A stretch of 10,909 bases of DNA from DASWTL01 sp035575925 (GTDB lineage Bacteria; Bacteroidota; Bacteroidia; Sphingobacteriales; Sphingobacteriaceae): NCBI GenBank assembly GCA_035575925.1, contig DATLXK010000031.1, positions 1-10,909 of the forward strand, given 5' to 3'. Position numbers and translations under genes: made by a program. The notes below the pieces were generated by a model. The model made no database searches. It was not told the origin of the DNA and saw only the letters and a list, made by a program, of their open reading frames with translations. Shown in pieces: positions 1 through 7,181 of the stretch; the first letter of the stretch is position 1; every line of letters begins with the position of its first letter.

Positions 1-77
1 TGCTGATTCTTAACGGCTTCCAATGCCACTTTGGCCTTGAATACAGACGTAAATTTACGACGGGTTTGCTTGCTCAT
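1..77 (-). CDS. IS3-family transposase OrfA, N-terminal fragment cut by window edge
   Basis: Read on the minus strand from the ATG at 77-75, the frame stays open for 25 codons to the window edge and gives MSKQTRRKFTSVFKAKVALE followed by AVKNQ. This closely resembles the start of IS3/IS150-type OrfA proteins, the helix-turn-helix subunit that binds the element ends; in the family a second frame, OrfB, carries the DDE integrase and is expressed by -1 frameshifting. Only the very beginning is visible, so it cannot be said whether the element is intact or whether OrfB follows. The gene points away from the transporter pair, so it is a neighbour and not part of that operon. The start is chosen because the basic Lys/Arg-rich leader is typical of the family; a 10-bp inverted repeat lies just upstream. 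Confidence 0.8.
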   Translation of the reverse strand, partial: MSKQTRRKFTSVFKAKVALEAVKNQ

Positions 78-78
78 T

Positions 79-111
79 GTTTAGTTAATTTAAAAGTTTT
101 TTTAACTAAAC
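79..111. repeat. 10-bp inverted repeat in the transposase leader
   Basis: GTTTAGTTAA (79-88) and TTAACTAAAC (102-111) are exact reverse complements around a 13-base T/A-rich loop. The inner arm ends one base before the transposase ATG. In several IS elements a hairpin here blocks translation from transcripts that enter from outside; that role is inferred only from position. Confidence 0.5.
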
Positions 112-275
112 CAATGGTCTTATTTTAGGGGAGTATTATAATGAACCATTTACTGTTTATCAGAAATAGCCAGTTCTTTCCTTATCTGTGGCATTTATCA
201 TCCGGATATGTATTAGTTTTTGTAGAAAAATACCGCCTTCGTTGGCTATGAACCAATTATGGGCGTTGAAGGTAC

Positions 276-311
276 CGGCAATGGCTCGCTTTGCCGTTGG
301 TAATTACCAAC
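276..311. repeat. Hairpin abutting a 16-bp perfect palindrome
   Basis: GTTGGTAATTACCAAC (296-311) is a perfect 16-bp palindrome, the shape of an operator for a dimeric regulator. Directly against it, CGGCAA (276-281) and TTGCCG (291-296) form a 6-bp stem with a 9-base loop, sharing one base with the palindrome. It lies about 340 bases upstream of the SusC-like start, which is far for a classic repressor site but possible for an activator. No regulator gene is visible, so function is inferred from symmetry alone. Confidence 0.4.
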
Positions 312-495
312 CGCCATATGTTCAATATTTTATTTTTCAAGCAGGGAGGCTCTAAGCATTACCTCAATTTCGCTAAATCTTTATTCATTGTTTTTAAAGG
401 CAAATGAGCATTACCCCTGGAATGCAAGTTTATAGCGTCTAAAAATTAGTACCTAAAATAGGAAATCCAGTATCACAAATAATTTTTTTAAAAAG

Positions 496-503
496 TAAGT
501 TTG
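496..503 (+). promoter_or_regulatory. Candidate Bacteroidota -7 promoter element for the SusC/SusD pair
   Basis: TAAGTTTG matches the Bacteroidota housekeeping -7 consensus TAnnTTTG exactly. No clear -33 TTTG partner is present about 19-20 bases upstream, so support is partial. If used, transcription would begin near 510 and leave a leader of roughly 140 bases before the ATG at 649. Confidence 0.3.
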
Positions 504-648
504 TTATGCAAATATTAAGGATTTGTTATAACTGCATTAATTATTTAAATACTTACCATAATTATTAAAGTATGAAGCACCGAAGAATATACAATTAGAA
601 TCATCCAATTACTTTTTAAATCTTAACAATAAATCCAATTAAAATAAT

Positions 649-3600
649 ATGATGAAAACGCTACTTAAACAGTTTATAAAGTCAGGTATAATGCTGTTCT
701 TATGCTTTTATATGACCGGGGCATACGCCCAGCGCATAGCAGTTACTGGTAAAGTAACAGATGAACAGGGCATAACTTTGCCTGGTGTGGGAGTGAAATT
801 AGAAGGTACTACAACACATACTACAGTTACCGATGGGAACGGAAATTATAGTTTTACAAATCTTCCGGCAGATAGTTACTCTCTTAGCTTTACTTATATA
901 GGATTTGCTAAAACCATGCAGCAATTAACTGTAAGAGATGGAGAAAATAGTGTTATTAATGTAAGTTTAAAAGAAGAATCCAATACGCTTAATGAAGTGG
1001 TTGTAGTGGGTTACGGAACTCAAAAGAAAGTGAATCTGACCGGATCAATCAGCACTGTTAACGCGGAAGATATAGAGAATCGCCCTGTTACCAGTTCATC
1101 CCAAGCCTTACAGGGTGTACAAGGTTTATATGTAAACCAGGCTGGAGGGCAGCCTGGTCGGGATAATGCAACTATTCGTGTGAGAGGAATAGGGACCTTG
1201 AATAACAACAATCCGCTGGTATTGGTAGATGGAATAGAATATGCTCTTTCTGACGTTAATCCTAATGATATTGAGACTATTTCCGTACTAAAAGATGCCG
1301 CCTCTGCTGCTATTTACGGAAACAGGGCTGCCAACGGCGTTGTTTTAGTTACTACTAAATCCGGGAAGCAGGGACGATCAAAAATTGATTATAATACTTA
1401 CATTGGATCGCAGCAGGTTACTTATCTGCCTAATCTAATCACTAATTCCGTTCAGTATATGGAATTAAAAAATAAAGCATTGGCCAATGAAAGCAGACTT
1501 CCAGAATATTCTCAAACCGCTATCGATGAGTTCAAAACCGGTGCCGACGCTTCTATATATCCTAATACTAACTGGTTTGATCATGTTTATAAGGATGCAC
1601 TTATTCAGCAACACAATTTGCGGTTATCTGGAGGTTCTGAAAAAAACACATATTCACTTTCCATGGGTTATTTGGATCAGGACGGAGTACTGATAGGTAG
1701 CGATGCAAAAAAATATTCACTCCGACTTAATATAAAGTCGAGCCTGACCGAAAAGTTATCCGTAGGAGCTAATTTATCAGGGTTTTACAATGATTTTAAT
1801 GAAGGTGTAGATGGTACTGATCGTCTAACACATATGATTCTGCGGGCTTTGCCTATCCATTCGGCTTATCTTCCTGACGGACGCTATGGGAGTACTTTTT
1901 TAGTAACACCAGGCCATAATGTATTTAGAAACCCAATAGCCATAGCTACAGAAGGTGACAATAATACCAAATCACAAAATTATCTTGCAAATGTCTTTCT
2001 GGAATATAAATTGCCATTTGATATCAGGTACAAAATTAATGGAGCTATTAACAAAGACGATGCTCTGGCCTCACGTTTCGTTCCTGATGTTTTTGTGTAT
2101 AATCCTAAGACTGGCGTTCAACAAAGCAGAGTCGCTTTTTTAAACCCTCGAAGTGCTCAGCGAATTAACACCTCTAGCACTGATTTAACATTTTTCAATA
2201 CCTTGAATTGGGAAGATACGCTTGCAGAAAAACATAATATTACTGCTTTAGTCGGGTTTAGCAGGGAAGCATTTAACGATAGCGATTTCATTGCTTACAG
2301 GGAAGGTTTTGCAAGCAATGATCTTACTGAAATTGATGCGGGTTCAATAAATCCCCGGGTTAGCGGTACTTCAACACGCTCTACACTGATGTCTTATTTT
2401 GGAAGGCTTAATTATGTTTTAAATAACCGCTATCTGTTTGAAGCAAACCTTCGATATGATGGTTCTTCAAGGTTTGCCAAAGATAACCGATGGGGATTCT
2501 TTCCTTCTGTATCAGCAGGCTGGCGCATGAGTGAAGAGCCTTTTATGCAAAATATCAAATGGTTAGATAACTTAAAATTGAGAGCCTCCTGGGGACAGCT
2601 TGGAAATCAGCAGATTGGTCTTTTTCGTTATGTCAATACCATTAATTTGGGTCAGGACTATTCCTTCGGCAAGGATATAGCATCTGGTGCTGCAGTGTTG
2701 GCCAGTAATGATCCAAATATTACTTGGGAAACTACTACTATTTCTAACCTGGGCATTGATGCTGATATCTTTGCAGGTAAGTTAAACTTTACAGGTGATG
2801 TATTTATTAAAAGAACAGATGATATCCTTCGAGCTGTCAGACTGCCATCTCAGGTAGGCAGTTTAAATGGCCCAATACAAAACATCGGGTCAGTAGAAAA
2901 CCGGGGATATGAGTTAGGTTTGAGCTACCGGGATCAAATCAATAAATTTAAATATAATGTAGGTTTCTCGCTTACAAAAATCAGGAATGAAGTCGTTGAG
3001 CTAAATCGACAAACCATCTTTAATGGTAGGTTTATCACACAAGAAGGCAGTCCCATAGAAGCTTATTATATCTATGAAGCCGAAGGTATATTTCAATCTC
3101 TTGAGGAAGTTAAAAATCATGCTTTTCAAACTAATAATACTGCCCCTGGAGATATCAAATATAAAGACGTAGATGGGAATAATATAATTAATGGTGACGA
3201 CCGCCAAATAAGAGGCGGAACTATTCCGGAATATACCTATTCTATGAACTTCGGTTTCAATTATTCAGGTTTTGACATTGGCGGTTTTTTTCAGGGTGTT
3301 CAGAATATTGACACCTATCCGGCAGAACATCCTGCTTTCCCTTTTTATAATGGTGCTGGGGCTACCAAAACGTGGCTAACAAATTCCTGGACTCCCGAGA
3401 ATATGAGTGCGGGCCTGCCTCGAGTTACCACCAGTGTTGGAACCCCTAATTATTCAAATTCTACTTTTTGGCTTAAAGATGCATCGTATCTGAGGTTAAA
3501 GAATTTGCAATTGGGTTATACTTTTCCTAAAGAATGGATTAATCGGGCTAAGATAGATCAGGTAAGAGTTTTCGTAAACGCTCAAAACCTGTTGACTTTT

Positions 3601-3705
3601 TCAAAAATGAAGGATTTCGATCCTGAGAAAGACATTACGAAGGGTACTTATTACGAGTATCCATCTACAAAAATGTTTACAGCCGGTTTAAATTTTACAT
3701 TTTAA
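649..3705 (+). CDS. SusC-like TonB-dependent outer-membrane transporter (SusC/RagA family)
   Basis: Outer-membrane nutrient importer that works with the SusD-like lipoprotein encoded next. Residues 1-28 form a Sec signal peptide ending AYAQ. A carboxypeptidase-regulatory-like beta domain (about 30-108; VTGKVTDEQGITLPGVGV, then YSFTNLPA) follows directly. The TonB-box/plug entry EVVVVGYGTQKK lies at 116-127, and the SusC plug signature around 216-237 (DAASAAIYG, then NGVVLVTTK) is intact. A large beta-barrel fills the rest and ends in Phe (GLNFTF), as outer-membrane barrels do. At 1018 residues it is full length. There is no STN domain, so it should not signal through an anti-sigma/ECF sigma pair. 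The start could be Met1 or Met2 (tandem ATGs at 649 and 652). The ligand cannot be read from the sequence; the downstream hydrolases are the only clue. Confidence 0.96.
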   Translation: MMKTLLKQFIKSGIMLFLCFYMTGAYAQRIAVTGKVTDEQGITLPGVGVKLEGTTTHTTVTDGNGNYSFTNLPADSYSLSFTYIGFAKTMQQLTVRDGENSVINVSLKEESNTLNEVVVVGYGTQKKVNLTGSISTVNAEDIENRPVTSSSQALQGVQGLYVNQAGGQPGRDNATIRVRGIGTLNNNNPLVLVDGIEYALSDVNPNDIETISVLKDAASAAIYGNRAANGVVLVTTKSGKQGRSKIDYNTYIGSQQVTYLPNLITNSVQYMELKNKALANESRLPEYSQTAIDEFKTGADASIYPNTNWFDHVYKDALIQQHNLRLSGGSEKNTYSLSMGYLDQDGVLIGSDAKKYSLRLNIKSSLTEKLSVGANLSGFYNDFNEGVDGTDRLTHMILRALPIHSAYLPDGRYGSTFLVTPGHNVFRNPIAIATEGDNNTKSQNYLANVFLEYKLPFDIRYKINGAINKDDALASRFVPDVFVYNPKTGVQQSRVAFLNPRSAQRINTSSTDLTFFNTLNWEDTLAEKHNITALVGFSREAFNDSDFIAYREGFASNDLTEIDAGSINPRVSGTSTRSTLMSYFGRLNYVLNNRYLFEANLRYDGSSRFAKDNRWGFFPSVSAGWRMSEEPFMQNIKWLDNLKLRASWGQLGNQQIGLFRYVNTINLGQDYSFGKDIASGAAVLASNDPNITWETTTISNLGIDADIFAGKLNFTGDVFIKRTDDILRAVRLPSQVGSLNGPIQNIGSVENRGYELGLSYRDQINKFKYNVGFSLTKIRNEVVELNRQTIFNGRFITQEGSPIEAYYIYEAEGIFQSLEEVKNHAFQTNNTAPGDIKYKDVDGNNIINGDDRQIRGGTIPEYTYSMNFGFNYSGFDIGGFFQGVQNIDTYPAEHPAFPFYNGAGATKTWLTNSWTPENMSAGLPRVTTSVGTPNYSNSTFWLKDASYLRLKNLQLGYTFPKEWINRAKIDQVRVFVNAQNLLTFSKMKDFDPEKDITKGTYYEYPSTKMFTAGLNFTF

Positions 3706-5244
3706 ATGCTTACTTCAACTAAAAACATGAAAAAAATATTATATGTCATTTTAATAGGAATCATTATGACGGGTTGTAGTGATGAATTATTGGAGCTACA
3801 GCCAAATGATCGTTTTACTGAAGATACTTTTTGGAAAACACAGGAACATGTACAGCTAGGGATTAATGCATGCTATCAGACATTAAGGCAGCCGGGGTTA
3901 TACGGTGGCGGAGTACCCCTTATATTATTAGAAAGTGTTTCTCCTAATTCCTATAATTATACCAACTCGCTGGGAGTCAGGGCTATTACTGAAAGCAACC
4001 ATAATCCCTCTACTGCCGGTATTATCAGTAATCTTTGGAGTTCCTGCTATGCAGGTATTGGCCGCACTAATACCTTACTTGACCGGATTGAGCCTATACC
4101 CATGGATGCCGCGCTGAAAGAGCGGATAAAGGGCGAAGCTAAATTTTTGAGAGCTTTATTTTATTTTACTTTGGTTAATAATTATGGTGGTGTGCCCCTG
4201 ATTCTGAATGAGCCTAATGTTGCTGCACATAGCTTACTACCCCGCAACACCAAAACCCAGGTAATTACACAAGTTTTGAAAGATCTGGCTGAAGCATCAG
4301 CAGGCACTGTACTACCCCTTACTTATACCGCCGGTAATATTGGAAGGGCTACCAGAGGTGCTGCTCTATCATTAAAAACCCGTGTTTTGTTGTATAATGA
4401 AAATTGGCAGGAAGCCGCAACCACAGCAAAGCAAGTGATGGCCCTCAATACGTATTCATTGTTTGCTAATTACCGGAACTTATTTTTACCTGACAATGAA
4501 AACAATAATGAAGTAGTTTTCGATGTGCAGTTCAAAAGTCCGGAATTTAGACACAACTTTGACATTATATTACAAAGGTTTAATACAGCTGCACCGGTAC
4601 AGAATCTGGTAGATGATTATTATATGAGCGATGGATTACCAATTACTAGTTCCCCATTATACGATCCGTTAAATCCTTATAAAAATCGTGACCCCAGATT
4701 TTATCAGACCATTGGTTATGTGGGCGGAAAATTTAATGGACAGGTAGTTACAGCCAGCACTTTTCCTCAAACTGGCTATACGTTTAAAAAATTTACGGTA
4801 TATGAGGATGATGTAGTAAAACAACTTGTAGAAGACAATCAATCAGATATAAATTTTATACTGATACGGTATCCTGATGTGCTATTAATGTATGCTGAAG
4901 CTCAAAACGAATTTTCAGGTCCCGATGCTAGTGTTTATAACGCTGTTAATTTGGTTCGAGACCGTGCCGGTATACCAGCACTCTCCGCCGGATTGTCTAA
5001 GGAGCAGATAAGGCAACAAATTCGTCATGAACGAAGGATTGAGTTTGCCGGTGAAGCACTATATTATTACGACGTAAAAAGATGGAAAATTGCTGACAAG
5101 GTGTTGACAGGTCCCGTTTTGAATAGTAGGAGACAAACCATCGGAACACGTTTATTCGATCCTTCACGAGATTATTTATGGCCTATCCCTATAATCGAAA
5201 TAGAAGATAATCCAAATCTTGAACAAAACCCTGGTTATAAATAG
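3706..5244 (+). CDS. SusD/RagB-like surface glycan-binding lipoprotein
   Basis: Lid and binding partner of the upstream SusC-like transporter. The predicted lipoprotein signal MKKILYVILIGIIMTGC puts the lipid-bearing Cys at residue 24, and the following SDELLE is acidic, as in Bacteroidota surface-export signals. Family landmarks are present: DRFTEDTFWKTQEHVQ near 35-50, the helical EAKFLRALFYF at 144-154, the C-terminal signature RHERRIEFAGEALYYYDVKRW at 440-460 (first and last residues), and the ending LWPIPIIEIEDNPNLEQNPG. At 512 residues it is full length. The first ATG follows the SusC stop with no gap (TAAATG), which suggests translational coupling, but the ATG at 3727 (Met8) gives a cleaner lipoprotein signal and is equally plausible. 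A hairpin follows four bases after the stop. Confidence 0.95.
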   Translation: MLTSTKNMKKILYVILIGIIMTGCSDELLELQPNDRFTEDTFWKTQEHVQLGINACYQTLRQPGLYGGGVPLILLESVSPNSYNYTNSLGVRAITESNHNPSTAGIISNLWSSCYAGIGRTNTLLDRIEPIPMDAALKERIKGEAKFLRALFYFTLVNNYGGVPLILNEPNVAAHSLLPRNTKTQVITQVLKDLAEASAGTVLPLTYTAGNIGRATRGAALSLKTRVLLYNENWQEAATTAKQVMALNTYSLFANYRNLFLPDNENNNEVVFDVQFKSPEFRHNFDIILQRFNTAAPVQNLVDDYYMSDGLPITSSPLYDPLNPYKNRDPRFYQTIGYVGGKFNGQVVTASTFPQTGYTFKKFTVYEDDVVKQLVEDNQSDINFILIRYPDVLLMYAEAQNEFSGPDASVYNAVNLVRDRAGIPALSAGLSKEQIRQQIRHERRIEFAGEALYYYDVKRWKIADKVLTGPVLNSRRQTIGTRLFDPSRDYLWPIPIIEIEDNPNLEQNPGYK

Positions 5245-5247
5245 TAG

Positions 5248-5285
5248 CAAAGGAGTGTTGTAAATCTTATGACCTCCTTTGTTTA
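5248..5285 (+). terminator. Candidate terminator after the SusD-like gene
   Basis: CAAAGGAG (5248-5255) pairs perfectly with CTCCTTTG (5274-5281), an 8-bp stem with an 18-base loop, followed by TTTATAAAA. The large loop and short T-run make it weak, but it starts four bases after the SusD stop and precedes about 800 bases without an intact gene, which suits the end of a SusC/SusD transcript. Confidence 0.45.
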
Positions 5286-5357
5286 TAAAAAGAAGTAAAA
5301 GTTACATCTTACATGAATAAATTAAGTTTATTTGTCATTCATGATAGGCACTTATAA

Positions 5358-5489
5358 GTTTTACGTAACGTACGTTTAGCCTCGCAGGAAGCACAAGTAC
5401 ACATCCGCGAAGCAAAGAAATCTGGAGTTGATACAGGCACTTTACACACAATGCCGGTAGATGCTAAAGAACTGGATCTTTGGCAATGA
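5358..5489 (+). pseudogene. 43-codon reading-frame scrap, family not recognised
   Basis: Between the in-frame TAA at 5355 and the TGA ending at 5489, one frame reads VLRNVRLASQEAQVHIREAK and continues KSGVDTGTLHTMPVDAKELD, then LWQ. The composition is that of a real soluble protein (balanced charges, amphipathic helix-like EAQVHIREAKK) and unlike random AT-rich DNA. There is no start codon near its beginning, so it is best read as the 3' end of a lost gene. I cannot name the family. It lies between the SusD-like gene and another gene remnant, consistent with decay of a former gene cluster here. Confidence 0.35.
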
Positions 5490-5604
5490 ATATGAGCCTT
5501 TTCGTTTAAGAATCGCCATTATGAAGTGTGATACTGAGGCTCAGTTCTGGTTAAAAAATTGCAGCGACGTTTATGAGATGCAAAATAACATTACTTGGAT
5601 AATG

Positions 5605-5636
5605 AAAAATCGACTTCATCTGAGTCGGTTTTTCTT
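5605..5636. terminator. Strong orphan intrinsic terminator, probably bidirectional
   Basis: AAAAATCGACT (5605-5615) and AGTCGGTTTTT (5623-5633) form an 11-bp stem with one G-T wobble and a 7-base loop. The plus-strand 3' arm ends in five T residues followed by CTT; read on the minus strand the arm also ends in five T residues. This is a classic Rho-independent terminator, but no intact gene ends immediately before it on either strand. It probably belonged to a gene now reduced to the scrap at 5358-5489. Confidence 0.65.
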
Positions 5637-5659
5637 GTATAGCATTTCTGTGCCTTCCC

Positions 5660-5905
5660 GCTCATGATTTGATCGGGGGCAGTGGGGGTTTTACAAGACC
5701 TGGATATATCACTTCTGCAGAGCCGGGGTCTACATACAAATTCAATAAATTCACATTGTATACTTATGTGCCTGTGGCGCTCATACGTAACCGTACTGAA
5801 AGTAAGCCGGATGAAATCAGATCTGCTATAACGGGCACTTATTATAAAGGCGATGCAGCATTTTCAGATTATTCAATGAATGCCGGGCTTTTTGTGAAGT
5901 TATAA
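5660..5905 (+). pseudogene. Decapitated 3' end of an outer-membrane beta-barrel protein gene
   Basis: The frame runs AHDLIGGSGGFTRPGYITSA, then alternating hydrophobic/polar strands (KFTLYTYVPVALIRNRTES), then GDAAFSDYSMNAGLFVKL and a stop. Small/aromatic alternation, the Gly-rich turn and the pattern ending of an outer-membrane barrel suggest the last three or four strands of a transporter-like barrel of the sort common in Bacteroidota. No signal peptide, no ATG and no upstream barrel remain; the open frame reaches back only to 5624, through the orphan terminator arm, so the join with foreign DNA is probably near 5655-5663. A TTG at 5669 could start a 78-residue peptide but it would lack any export signal, so I treat it as a remnant. 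The exact barrel family is uncertain. Confidence 0.55.
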
Positions 5906-6053
5906 TGAATAACTAAAGGCATTATGGATGGACAGCAACCATTCAAGCAAAAAAGGGAGTTAAAAAAATCTTATTTCCGCAGAATTTGATTATAAACCAC
6001 CATAATTTAATTACAAACCCAAAAAATTGATTATTATTTTTATACACTAAGAG

Positions 6054-7181
6054 ATGAAATTATTTAATTACTTGCTACTTCTACTTTTCACCTTGTCTGG
6101 CTGTACACAGGGCTTAAAAACCGCTACATCTAATTTAAAGGATAACCAATGGACTGCTAATAAAGCAAATAACTGGCAGAAAAATAAAGGCTGGCTGACA
6201 GGATGCAATTATATACCTGCAACAGCTTCTAACCAATTAGAAATGTGGCAGAAAGAAACATTTGACACGGTGTCTATAAACCGGGAATTAGGATTAGCGA
6301 AATCTTTAGGATTTAATTCGGTGCGTGTTTTTTTACATGATTTATTGTGGGAACAAGATTCAACAGGCTTTATCAATCGGGCAGAGCAATTTCTAAGTAT
6401 AGCTCACAAACATAAAATAGGAACCATGTTTGTTTTATTTAACGGTGTTTGGGATCCGAATCCTAAACTTGGGAAACAAAATACAGCAAAACCAAATGTT
6501 CATCTGTCGGGCTGGGTTCAAAGCCCGGGTGCTGCATCATTAGTAGATTCTGCAAGCCATTATAAATTGAAAAATTATCTAAAAGGCTTTGTAAAGCATT
6601 TTGAAAACGATAAGCGGATAGATGCCTGGGATATTTACAACGATCATGATAACGTAACCGGCCTGGCTTATCTGGGATTAGATCCCAAGAACAAAGCAGA
6701 ACTAAGTTTTAATCTTTTGAAAAAAGCAATTTTATGGATAAGGGAAGTTAATCCCTCTCAACCAATAACTACTTCTATTTGGTTAAGAGATTTACATGAA
6801 GAAAGCAAAATTACCCCGGCAGATAAATTTATTCTCGAAGCCTCTGATCTTATTTCATTTCACAATTATGACGGGAACGAAATTATAGAGCAAAAAATAA
6901 ATCAGCTTAAGGCGTATAACAGACCAATTTTATGTACAGAATATATGGCCAGAGGTAATGGGAGTTTTTTCGAAAAAGATTTACCCGTATTAAAAAAATA
7001 TAATATTGGAGCGTATAATTGGGGTCTTGTTGCAGGAAAAACACAGGCTAATTTTCCTTGGGACTCCTGGACGAAATCCTATACCGCAGCTCCAAATATC
7101 TGGTTCCATGATATTTTCCATAAAGACGGAACACCTTACAATGAAAGCGAAGTGGAATTTATCAGAAAAACAACCAAGTAG
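6054..7181 (+). CDS. GH5-like (clan A, cellulase-fold) glycosidase lipoprotein with altered acid/base motif
   Basis: Predicted lipoprotein (signal MKLFNYLLLLLFTLSGC, Cys17), so membrane-anchored and exported. The body reads as a TIM-barrel glycoside hydrolase: WLTGCNYIPA at 47-56 (first strand), GFNSVRVFLHD at 86-96, a FVLFNGVWDPNPKLGKQ loop at 126-142, AWDIYNDHDN at 191-200, ISFHNYD at 267-273, CTEYMAR at 294-300 with the likely nucleophile Glu296, and YNWGLVAGK at 321-329. Homologues of this kind are often labelled 1,4-beta-xylanase or cellulase-like. The oddity is at 196-198: clan A acid/base motifs read Asn-Glu-Pro, but here it is Asn-Asp-His, so Asp197 replaces the catalytic Glu. Length, 375 residues, is normal and nothing else is broken. 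ATG at 6054 follows AAGAG. About 150 AT-rich bases upstream hold no gene and no promoter I can support. Its TAG stop lies in the palindromic repeat. Confidence 0.85.
   Translation: MKLFNYLLLLLFTLSGCTQGLKTATSNLKDNQWTANKANNWQKNKGWLTGCNYIPATASNQLEMWQKETFDTVSINRELGLAKSLGFNSVRVFLHDLLWEQDSTGFINRAEQFLSIAHKHKIGTMFVLFNGVWDPNPKLGKQNTAKPNVHLSGWVQSPGAASLVDSASHYKLKNYLKGFVKHFENDKRIDAWDIYNDHDNVTGLAYLGLDPKNKAELSFNLLKKAILWIREVNPSQPITTSIWLRDLHEESKITPADKFILEASDLISFHNYDGNEIIEQKINQLKAYNRPILCTEYMARGNGSFFEKDLPVLKKYNIGAYNWGLVAGKTQANFPWDSWTKSYTAAPNIWFHDIFHKDGTPYNESEVEFIRKTTK

Larger units (their letters stand above)
1..137 (-). mobile_element. One end of an IS3-family insertion sequence (boundary approximate)
   Basis: The OrfA start lies about 60 bases inside a likely element end. 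Read on the minus strand, the DNA just outside the gene includes ATACTCCCCTAAAATAAGAC (positions about 134-115), a C-run followed by A-rich sequence that is reminiscent of IS3-group terminal repeats. The other end lies outside the window, so neither the terminal repeat nor a target-site duplication can be confirmed. The outer boundary at 137 is an estimate. Confidence 0.45.
138..648. other. Gene-free region upstream of the SusC-like gene
   Basis: About 510 bases with no recognisable gene on either strand. Short open stretches exist, for example a 25-codon plus-strand run around 223-300 reading KNTAFVGYEPIMGVEGTG and a 47-codon minus-strand run beginning near 302, but I recognise no family in either and neither has a convincing start. 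The left part, next to the IS end, may be debris from a disrupted gene. The region also holds a palindrome and hairpin (276-311) and a TAnnTTTG element (496-503). The last 150 bases are strongly AT-rich, as expected of a promoter and leader for the transporter gene. Confidence 0.55.

Noticed and set aside
223..310. Possible SusC or other gene fragment upstream of the transporter (NTAFVGYEPIMGVEGTGNG)
   Set aside because: Only about 25 codons between stops, and no family recognised; kept as unassigned DNA.
504..648. Riboswitch or structured leader before the SusC-like gene
   Set aside because: The leader is very AT-rich with no conserved aptamer motif or stable paired core that I can recognise.
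5461..5667. 68-codon plus-strand open frame in the spacer
   Set aside because: It runs straight through the strong orphan terminator hairpin, its Cys/Trp-rich composition resembles no family, and it overlaps the better-looking 5358-5489 scrap in another frame.
5980..6053. Promoter before the glycosidase (TTTG ... TAATTTAA)
   Set aside because: The -7-like element matches TAnnTTTG poorly and the 14-base spacing is too short for the Bacteroidota pattern.
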